From Pseudomonadota bacterium (lineage in GTDB: Bacteria > Pseudomonadota > Gammaproteobacteria > Burkholderiales > REEB80), in contig JAGWIG010000025.1 in the NCBI GenBank assembly GCA_028873515.1, forward strand, positions 1 to 37,101: a stretch of 37,101 nt of DNA, written 5' to 3'. The notes below the pieces were generated by a model that was given only the letters and a program-made list of their open reading frames with translations, was not told the DNA's origin and ran no database searches. A program made the position numbers and the translations under genes. This document shows positions 31,378-37,101 of this stretch, piece after piece (the first letter of the stretch is position 1; each line of letters starts with the position of its first letter).

Positions 31378-32319
31378 ATGTCCGATCTGGAAACCCAAGA
31401 CGACCTTCGTTCCTCTCTGGAAAATGCATTCGAGGAAGTAAGTAAAAACGAGCCCGTAGAGGAGCCCGTAAAAGAGCTTGAAAAAGAGCCCGAGAAACTC
31501 GAAGAAAAGACAGAGGTTATTGATACACCTGAAATCAAGGAAGAGCCCGTTGTTCCTGTTAAACGCCCTCCTTCATCTTGGAAAAAAGAAACCCAAGCCG
31601 AATGGGAGAAACTCCCTGCTCATGTGCAAGACGATGTTTTACGCCGTGAGAGCGATTTTCACAAGGGAATTGAGACCTATAAGCAGGCTGCTCAACGCGC
31701 TCAGGCATTTGAGCAAGCTATTGCACCTTATCAGAACACGCTCAAAACACTAGGCGTTGCACCCGAGGTGGCTATCGGTGAATTGTTCAAAGCCGATAAC
31801 CTCTTGAGAAACAGCGCACCGCATGAAAAAGCCGCTTACTTTGCTCAGTTGGCAAAGGATTACGGCGTTCAATTAGAGGATATTCAGCAACCGCCCCAAG
31901 TCGATCCGGCTTATCAGCAGTTGCTTAACGAAGTTCGCTCCATGAAGCAGACAGAGCTGCAAAGGGAGCAACAACGCCAGCAGGCAGAACAGGCAACGCT
32001 CAACAGCACCATTGCCAAGTTCTCCGAAGGCAAAGAGCATTTCGAAGCTGTCCGGGAGGACATGGCCGCGCTTTTACAAGCTGGCCGTGCCGCCGATCTG
32101 GAGACGGCTTACGACATGGCGATCTGGGCACGTCCCGACCTTCGCAGCGGATTGTTAGAACAGCAAACCCGCGCCGCCGAAGAGAAAGCACGCGCAGTAA
32201 TACAGCAACGTAAAGCGCAATCCGCTGCCGTTTCCGTAAGAGGGTCATCGCCTGTCAGTGGTTCGGCCTCACAGCCAGCCAACATCCGTGCGGCGCTTGA
32301 AGCTGCATTCAACACTTAA
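31378..32319 (+). CDS. Capsid scaffolding protein (313 aa)
   Basis: Placed directly before the major capsid gene. The N-terminal 60 residues are strongly acidic (NEPVEEPVKELEKEPEKLEE), then PPSSWKKETQAEWEKLP, the typical 'PsSWk.e....W..l' scaffold motif. Residues about 100-150 and 180-215 are helical or coiled-coil (MKQTELQREQQRQQAEQATL). The C-terminus is flexible and ends near a helix (NIRAALEAAF), the usual coat-binding end. It would direct procapsid assembly and then leave. Confidence 0.8.
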   Translation: MSDLETQDDLRSSLENAFEEVSKNEPVEEPVKELEKEPEKLEEKTEVIDTPEIKEEPVVPVKRPPSSWKKETQAEWEKLPAHVQDDVLRRESDFHKGIETYKQAAQRAQAFEQAIAPYQNTLKTLGVAPEVAIGELFKADNLLRNSAPHEKAAYFAQLAKDYGVQLEDIQQPPQVDPAYQQLLNEVRSMKQTELQREQQRQQAEQATLNSTIAKFSEGKEHFEAVREDMAALLQAGRAADLETAYDMAIWARPDLRSGLLEQQTRAAEEKARAVIQQRKAQSAAVSVRGSSPVSGSASQPANIRAALEAAFNT

Positions 32320-32331
32320 AGGAGTCATTAA

Positions 32332-33324
32332 ATGGCATCGTTTCCCAATTTGACGGATATCGTCACGACCACCATCCAGTCCCGTTCCAAAAACTTGGCT
32401 GACAACACCTTGAAGCAAAACGCGCTTCTGGCACGTCTGCAAAAGAAAGGCAATGTCAAACCGTTCAGCGGTGGCAATGTGATCTTGCAAGAGATCATGT
32501 ACAACGACCCGAATACCCAGAACGCGGGTTCTTACAGCGGCTATGACGTGATTGATATCACCCCCAACAGCCCGATCACTTCCGCTCAGTTTGACATCAA
32601 GCAGTACGCTGCCGCCGTGTCGATCTCGGGTTTGGAGCAAATCATGAACTCCGGTAAAGAGGCCATGATTGATCTGCTTGAATCACGCATTCAAATCGCT
32701 GAAAAGCAGATGATGAACCAATTGTCAGTCGGTATCTATTCCGCTGGTACGGGTAACTCAGGCAAGGATATCACTGGCTTGCAAGCAGCCATCGCTGACG
32801 CGCCTTCGTCTGGTACTTACGGCGGTATCAACCGTGCGACATGGGCTTTCTGGCGCAATGTGGCATTCAGCTCTGCGACCGATGGCGGCGCTGCTGCAAC
32901 TTCGGCCAATATCCAGTCCTACATGAACCGTGTCGCCATTCAGTTGGTGCGTGGCAATGATGCGGCTGACTTGGCTGTGGCTGACACCAACTACTACCGT
33001 CTGTATCTGGAGTCGCTGCAAAGCATTCAGCGTATCAGCTCGGACGAGATGGCTGGTTTGGGCTTCACCGCACTGAAATACTTCGGCGCTGGCAAGTCCA
33101 TGGACGTGGTTTTGGATGGCGGTATCGGCGGTGCTATCGGTTCTAACCGTATGTACATGCTGAACACCGACTACATCTTCCTGCGCACCCATCGCGACCG
33201 CAACATGATCCCAATCGGTGGTGATCGTCAGTCGATCAACCAAGACGCAATTGTGAAGCTCATCGGCTGGGCAGGTAACCTGACCTCCAGCGGCCCACAA
33301 TTCTCTGCTGTCCTCAAGGCTTAA
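32332..33324 (+). CDS. Major capsid protein (330 aa)
   Basis: Follows the scaffold gene with a GGAG site and precedes a strong terminator after two small genes. It has the features of HK97-fold coats in this phage type: FPNLTDIVTTTIQSRSKNLA at the N-terminus, a P-domain-like SAQFDIKQYAAAVSISGLEQ, a long spine-like helix (KEAMIDLLESRIQIAEKQMM), and a beta-rich end (SMDVVLDGGIGGAIGSNRMY). The rich, even codon use also fits a high-expression gene. Forms the icosahedral shell. Confidence 0.85.
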   Translation: MASFPNLTDIVTTTIQSRSKNLADNTLKQNALLARLQKKGNVKPFSGGNVILQEIMYNDPNTQNAGSYSGYDVIDITPNSPITSAQFDIKQYAAAVSISGLEQIMNSGKEAMIDLLESRIQIAEKQMMNQLSVGIYSAGTGNSGKDITGLQAAIADAPSSGTYGGINRATWAFWRNVAFSSATDGGAAATSANIQSYMNRVAIQLVRGNDAADLAVADTNYYRLYLESLQSIQRISSDEMAGLGFTALKYFGAGKSMDVVLDGGIGGAIGSNRMYMLNTDYIFLRTHRDRNMIPIGGDRQSINQDAIVKLIGWAGNLTSSGPQFSAVLKA

Positions 33325-33339
33325 TAAGGAGATACATCA

Positions 33340-33639
33340 ATGGCTACACCTTTCGCACTTCTCCCCGTTTCTGGGGTTGATCTGGTCAGCATCATCCCCA
33401 CGGCTGATCTGACTTCTTTGGCACAGCGACCCGCTGCCCGTCTGGGCACGGAGGTATTCGGCTCTGACGGTAAGCGTTATGTTTACGGTCAAGCCAATGC
33501 TTCGATCTCTGCCTCTACTGCCGTTTGTACTGTCAATGCCTCGACTTTCTTGGTCACGGCATCCGGTGGTGCATACACGTCTCCCGCTACCGCAATGGTG
33601 GCAGGCGATCAAGGCTGGTTCGGCGCTGCATCGGTCTAA
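33340..33639 (+). CDS. Small capsid-associated protein (99 aa)
   Basis: Follows the coat gene with an AAGGAGA site. A beta-rich sequence (GTEVFGSDGKRYVYGQANAS and PATAMVAGDQGWFGAA) suggests a decoration or cement protein, as is common directly after coat genes. It ends 4 bases before the next gene. Confidence 0.55.
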   Translation: MATPFALLPVSGVDLVSIIPTADLTSLAQRPAARLGTEVFGSDGKRYVYGQANASISASTAVCTVNASTFLVTASGGAYTSPATAMVAGDQGWFGAASV

Positions 33640-33643
33640 CATC

Positions 33644-34012
33644 ATGGCTATCCCATCACGACTCATGGGCTCTGGCCTTGCTGCTCAAGCGGCGGTCAAT
33701 ATCTGCGGCGACGTGGGCGATTCGCTCACCGCTGCAGGTACGACCAATGCGGATGCACTGGGCCTTACTGCTGCCATCAATCGGGTAACCACCACCGCCG
33801 CCTCCACGGGTGTGCGTCTGATGGTTCCTGAAACGGGTGCTTCGGTTGTCGTAGTAAACTCGGGTGCCAATGCACTGCTGGTTTACCCCGGCACTGGCGC
33901 AAGCATCAACGCATTGACTGTGACTACGGGCGGCTTCTCTGTTGCTGCTGGTGGTCGCGCTCTGTTCGTTGGCACAAGCTCAACAAACTGGTTCGCCGTT
34001 TTGTCAGCTTAA
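33644..34012 (+). CDS. Small beta-rich head protein (122 aa)
   Basis: The start at 33644 (MAIPSRLMGSGLAAQAAVNI) is chosen because upstream in-frame ATGs lie in the neighbouring gene. The rest is a beta fold (GVRLMVPETGASVVVVNSGA then NALLVYPGTGASINAL and ending NWFAVLSA). It resembles surface proteins with a repeated strand pattern such as head decorations. It ends 6 bases before a strong terminator hairpin. Confidence 0.55.
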   Translation: MAIPSRLMGSGLAAQAAVNICGDVGDSLTAAGTTNADALGLTAAINRVTTTAASTGVRLMVPETGASVVVVNSGANALLVYPGTGASINALTVTTGGFSVAAGGRALFVGTSSTNWFAVLSA

Positions 34013-34017
34013 ACGAT

Positions 34018-34044
34018 GGGGGGGGTTGGTTCCCCCCTTTTTTT
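34018..34044 (+). terminator. Strong intrinsic terminator after the capsid genes
   Basis: Eight G (34018-34025), loop TTGGTT, then six C (34032-34037) and seven T (34038-34044). It is the clearest terminator in the genome and would allow high coat-protein transcription with partial read-through to the tail genes. Confidence 0.85.
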
Positions 34045-34067
34045 CAACAACCTAAGGGCAACCCCAA

Positions 34068-34613
34068 ATGGCTGACAATCTGACTATCCGCTTTTACCAA
34101 GACAAACTGTTAATGGGCTTTAAATCCGAGCAAGCTGGACACCCGGTTTATGAGGATACTGATTTTGTAGAGATCACGATTCCCGGTGATATGAATAACG
34201 TCATCGTGCGTCCTGCGACGGACAATGACAAACGACAACACGCGGCTTTGTTTAGCCGATATAAAGAAGGTCTGGAACCTAGTGTAGATGGCGTGCCTTT
34301 AGAGGCGTGGTCACGATTGACCCCCGCTTCGGTGGCTAACTACAAGGCAATGGGTGTCAAAACCGTAGAACACGTCGCAGGTATGTCCGACCAAATCTGC
34401 AACAAAGTCGCTATGGGCGCAATGGCAGACCGCACCGCGGCCAAGGCTTACCTGTCTTTGGCGAAAGATTCCGCACTGGCTCAAAAACAGGCGGTTGAGA
34501 TTGAACGGCAAAATCAGACGATTGCAGACTTGCAGCGTCAGATTAGCGAATTGGCAGCATTGGCAGACGCACCTAAACGAGGGCGAGCTGCTAAACAACA
34601 CGAAGAGGCATAA
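34068..34613 (+). CDS. Structural-region protein, unknown role (181 aa)
   Basis: Located between the capsid genes and the adaptor. It has a beta-rich N-terminus (DFVEITIPGDMNNVIVRPA) and then FSRYKEGLEPSVDGVPLEAW, AMGVKTVEHVAGMSDQICNK, and a basic helical C-terminus (RQNQTIADLQRQISELAALA then KRGRAAKQ). This 'DGTPL..W...gv.TVE.la.lsd' arrangement is frequent in proteins encoded next to head-completion genes. It may be a head or assembly protein. The next gene starts one base after its stop. Confidence 0.5.
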   Translation: MADNLTIRFYQDKLLMGFKSEQAGHPVYEDTDFVEITIPGDMNNVIVRPATDNDKRQHAALFSRYKEGLEPSVDGVPLEAWSRLTPASVANYKAMGVKTVEHVAGMSDQICNKVAMGAMADRTAAKAYLSLAKDSALAQKQAVEIERQNQTIADLQRQISELAALADAPKRGRAAKQHEEA

Positions 34614-35510
34614 ATGCAACTGCTCGAACTGGTTCAGAATTTTTGCCTAGAAGTAGGCATTGCGGCTCCCACTCAGGTGGTGACCTCGCAAGATGTCCAA
34701 ATCAATCAAGTTTTGGCGATTCTGAACCGGGCCGGGCACGATTTAGCCCGTGATTTTGAGTGGCAGGAACTCGATAAAGAGTACATTGTCACGACTGTGG
34801 GGTCTACGCTGACCGGGACGACAACCGCAGGCTCGGCCATTATCACGGGCATCTCTTCAACCACGGGGTTATCCACCAATTACGGGATTACGGGCACAGG
34901 CATTGCGCCGTTTGCCCAGATTGTCTCGGTTGATAGCTCAACTCAGGTCACCATGAACCTGAAAGCGACGGCTACAGGGACTGTCTCTCTGTATTTCGGT
35001 CAAATTCAATACCCACTTCCCTCAGATTGGTTAAAGCAAATCCCCCAGACTGAATGGGACAGGTCAAACCGCTGGCCTTTGCTTGGCCCCCAATCCCCTC
35101 AGGACTGGCAATCATTCAAGTCTGGCATTGTGTACGCTGGCCCTCGGGAGCGTTTCCGGATCCAAGGTAACACGCTCTCAATCAACCCGCCACCTCCGGC
35201 TAACCTGACCTTTGCGTTTGAGTACATCAGTAGCGGGTGGGTGGTTCCGGTGACAGGTGCAAACAAAACCAAGTTCACGCTGGATACGGACTCATTTACC
35301 TACGACGATTCTCTCCTGTTAAGCTGCCTTCGCGTGAAATGGCTGCAAACCAAAGGGTTTGAGTACGGCTACGCGCAGGCTGAATACATGGACTTGCTCA
35401 GTAAGTGCAAGGCCCAGGACAAATCCGCGCCATTGCTCTCTCTAGCCCCTGCTACGGGCAGTGTTTTGCTGACTAACCGCAATGTCCAGGATGGTAACTG
35501 GAATGGCTAA
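34614..35510 (+). CDS. Adaptor / tail tubular-type protein (298 aa)
   Basis: The N-terminal region (LELVQNFCLEVGIAAPTQVV, INQVLAILNRAGHDLARDFE then WQELDKEY) is the head-to-tail connector fold of podovirus tail proteins, with a beta insertion (TVGSTLTGTTTAGSAIITGI, TQVTMNLKATATG) and a C-terminal segment with KWLQTKGFEYGYAQAEYMDL. It would sit below the portal and join it to the tail. Its end overlaps the next gene by 8 bases. Confidence 0.7.
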   Translation: MQLLELVQNFCLEVGIAAPTQVVTSQDVQINQVLAILNRAGHDLARDFEWQELDKEYIVTTVGSTLTGTTTAGSAIITGISSTTGLSTNYGITGTGIAPFAQIVSVDSSTQVTMNLKATATGTVSLYFGQIQYPLPSDWLKQIPQTEWDRSNRWPLLGPQSPQDWQSFKSGIVYAGPRERFRIQGNTLSINPPPPANLTFAFEYISSGWVVPVTGANKTKFTLDTDSFTYDDSLLLSCLRVKWLQTKGFEYGYAQAEYMDLLSKCKAQDKSAPLLSLAPATGSVLLTNRNVQDGNWNG

Positions 35511-37014
35511 CGGACGACGCATTGCCAACACCGTCACATTTCCCGCCCCCGTCGGTGGTTGGAACGCCCGTGATTCTCTCGCCGCCATGAAAAAAGAGGA
35601 TGCTGTCATCCTCGACAACCTTGTCCCAAAAACCACTGAAGTCGTATTGCGCTCAGGCTCAGTCGATCACGTCACAGGCATCTCGGGCACGGTAGAAACC
35701 CTCGCTGTCTATGCCAAGGCGAACGGGACTTATTCCATGTTTGCTGCCGCTGGAACGTCGATCTATGACGTGACCAACGCAGGTACGGTAGGCGCTGCCG
35801 TCCAAACCGGGCTAAGTAATGCCCGCTGGCAAACTGTCAATTTCGCCACGGCTGGCGGTAAATTCCTCTACATGGTCAACGGCGCAGACGCTGCCCGGTA
35901 TTGGGACGGCACAACGTGGACAAACGCCGCAATCACAGGTGTGTCTAGCTCTAGCCTGATTAGCGTGAACACCTATCAGCGCCGTCTCTGGTTTGTCGAA
36001 AAAGACTCCATGCGCGTCTGGTATCTGCCAGTGGTGTCTATCGCTGGTGTGGCCCAATCCTTTGATCTATCCAGCCTTTTTGGTCAAGGTGGTTATCTGG
36101 TGGCGATGGCGACGATTACATCTGACTCGGGTACGGGTATGGACGACTTCGCCGTCTTTCTGTCAAGCGAGGGAGAGATTGCCGTTTACCGGGGGATTGA
36201 CCCGGCCAGCGCTGCAACATGGTATCTGGTCGGTGTTTACAGCGTCGGTTCACCCGTAGGCCGACGGTGTTTCACCAGCTACGGTGCTGACTCTCTGATT
36301 ATCAGTAAAGATGGGGTTTTGCCCATGTCCAAGGCCCTTGCAACGGCCCGTACGAATACCTCGATCTCGATCACGGACAAGATACAGCAGGCCATGAGTG
36401 AAGCGACTTCGACCTATGGCGACCAATTCGGATGGGAATTGACGGTTTTCCCCGAGGAGAATCTGGTCATTTTGAATGTCCCTGTCCCGAATGGCTCACA
36501 ACAATTTGTGATGTATGCGCTCAATGGGTCATGGTGTCGGTTTACCGGATGGAACGCTAAAACCTTCACAAGGATGGGAACAAACCTATATGCTGGTCTA
36601 TCTGGTAAGGTGATGAAGGTCTATGCCGGGCAGACGGATAACGGCGCTCAAATCAATGGCGAAGCTCTGGCTTCATTCCAATACCACGGTGGGATGGCAA
36701 GCAAGCGTTATACGATGGCGCGGCCTATCATCAGTTCAACCGCTGGCGCTACGATTCTTCTCGGTTTGAATCTGGACTTCGATCAATCGCCCCCAACGGG
36801 GTCTATCGCAGCCAGTAATGGCACGGCAGGCGTATGGGGTACGGGCGTATGGGGTACGTTTACATGGGGAGGTGATTTTGTGATTAACAAAAACTGGCAA
36901 ACCGTGGGCGGCGTGGGGTATTGCGCGGCCATTCACATGAAAATATCAGCATTAAATTCAAAGGTTAAATGGCAGTCCTGTGACTATATATTTGAAAAGG
37001 GCTATGGTTTGTGA
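35503..37014 (+). CDS. Large tail protein, tail-stabilisation type (503 aa)
   Basis: ATG at 35503 (MANGRRIANTVTFPAPVGGW) overlaps the previous stop; an in-frame ATG at 35482 adds 7 residues. The N-terminal PAPVGGWNARDSLAAMKKED then AVILDNLVPKTTEVVLRSG is a hallmark of podovirus proteins encoded after the adaptor, likely a beta-propeller that caps the tail. Further motifs: AARYWDGTTWTN, YQRRLWFVEKDSMRVWYLPV and a C-terminal VWGTGVWGTFTWGG strand. The gene ends inside the 149-bp terminal repeat. Confidence 0.75.
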   Translation: MANGRRIANTVTFPAPVGGWNARDSLAAMKKEDAVILDNLVPKTTEVVLRSGSVDHVTGISGTVETLAVYAKANGTYSMFAAAGTSIYDVTNAGTVGAAVQTGLSNARWQTVNFATAGGKFLYMVNGADAARYWDGTTWTNAAITGVSSSSLISVNTYQRRLWFVEKDSMRVWYLPVVSIAGVAQSFDLSSLFGQGGYLVAMATITSDSGTGMDDFAVFLSSEGEIAVYRGIDPASAATWYLVGVYSVGSPVGRRCFTSYGADSLIISKDGVLPMSKALATARTNTSISITDKIQQAMSEATSTYGDQFGWELTVFPEENLVILNVPVPNGSQQFVMYALNGSWCRFTGWNAKTFTRMGTNLYAGLSGKVMKVYAGQTDNGAQINGEALASFQYHGGMASKRYTMARPIISSTAGATILLGLNLDFDQSPPTGSIAASNGTAGVWGTGVWGTFTWGGDFVINKNWQTVGGVGYCAAIHMKISALNSKVKWQSCDYIFEKGYGL

Positions 37015-37101
37015 TTGTCCACGGAGATATTGTCGCGCACTGGGTTGCCGATAAAATAGGGCATACCTATTACACAGGCTCAGGACAGGGTATTGGGATA
37101 G
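36953..37101. repeat. Right copy of 149-bp terminal direct repeat
   Basis: Exact copy of bases 1-149. It contains the end of the tail gene that stops at 37014 and a second, truncated copy of the start of the acetyltransferase-like gene from 37011. Confidence 0.95.
37011..37101 (+). CDS. Truncated second copy of the acetyltransferase-like gene start
   Basis: First 30 codons of the 59-460 gene, repeated because the circular map was cut with an overlap. It is not a separate gene; the frame simply runs off the window end. Confidence 0.9.
   Translation, partial: MIVHGDIVAHWVADKIGHTYYTGSGQGIGI

Noticed and set aside
32758-33300. 180-codon open frame opposite the major capsid gene
   Set aside because: It mirrors the capsid codons and contains unlikely His/Val-rich sequence; no ribosome-binding site or family. 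Treated as a shadow frame.
1-37101. Diversity-generating retroelement, integrase or lysogeny module
   Set aside because: No reverse transcriptase, no variable/template repeat pair near the fibre gene, no tyrosine or serine recombinase, and no CI-like repressor were found.
1-37101. tRNA genes
   Set aside because: No cloverleaf with a TTC loop and acceptor stem was recognised in the intergenic stretches; the gap at 21959-22040 was examined and instead holds a promoter-like TATAAT.

Overview
The window is a complete tailed-phage genome presented as one circularised contig. Its first 149 bases (1-149) recur exactly as its last 149 (36953-37101), so the non-redundant circle is about 36,952 bp, and the cut falls at the junction of a tail gene and an acetyltransferase-like gene. 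The order terminase, portal, scaffold, capsid, adaptor, large tail protein, then long Ala/Gln/Gly-rich ejection-type proteins, with no tape measure, sheath or tail-tube gene, points to a short-tailed (podovirus-like) phage. The accessory genes (ERF recombinase, NinB, RusA, DUF1376 replication protein, and 'PAWL', 'TPGPW' and 'GGPAFP' small proteins) are typical of phages of Gamma- or Betaproteobacteria; the exact host cannot be read from the sequence. I see no integrase, CI-like repressor, DNA polymerase or tRNA.

Layout: (1) 59-7083, rightward: acetyltransferase-like protein, three virion/ejection proteins, tail fibre, and a lysis cluster with several small membrane proteins and an M15 peptidase. 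A tiny membrane-protein gene (4332-4427) lies on the opposite strand inside this block. (2) 7084-7356: a convergent gap with a hairpin. (3) 13656 down to 7357, leftward: a tightly overlapping operon of small early genes containing ERF recombinase, SSB, a MazG-like hydrolase and a PAPS-reductase-like PP-loop protein, plus many small proteins of unknown function. One of these is split by an in-frame stop. (4) 13657-13793: a divergent control region with 118-bp dyad symmetry. (5) 13794-21245, rightward: replication and recombination genes, including a SNF2-helicase/DNA-methyltransferase fusion, a second MazG-like protein, a DUF1376 replication protein, a DnaB-type helicase, RusA and NinB. A terminator/attenuator-like element precedes the replication genes. 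(6) 21244-21619: a gene-free stretch that can fold into an elaborate, possibly pseudoknotted RNA. (7) 21620-37014, rightward: HNH and GIY-YIG nuclease-like genes, terminase, portal, several surface or structural proteins (one with fourteen 20-residue repeats), scaffold, major capsid protein, a strong terminator, adaptor and a tail protein running into the terminal repeat.

Taken together, the leftward and first rightward blocks handle takeover, recombination and replication: SSB with ERF, helicase loading with host polymerase, junction resolution, and nucleotide-pool or DNA modification. The late block packages DNA, builds the virion and lyses the cell. The most unusual items are the structured RNA candidate upstream of the nuclease/terminase genes, the symmetric divergent control region, the helicase-methyltransferase fusion, the attenuator-like hairpins and the 20-residue repeat protein.
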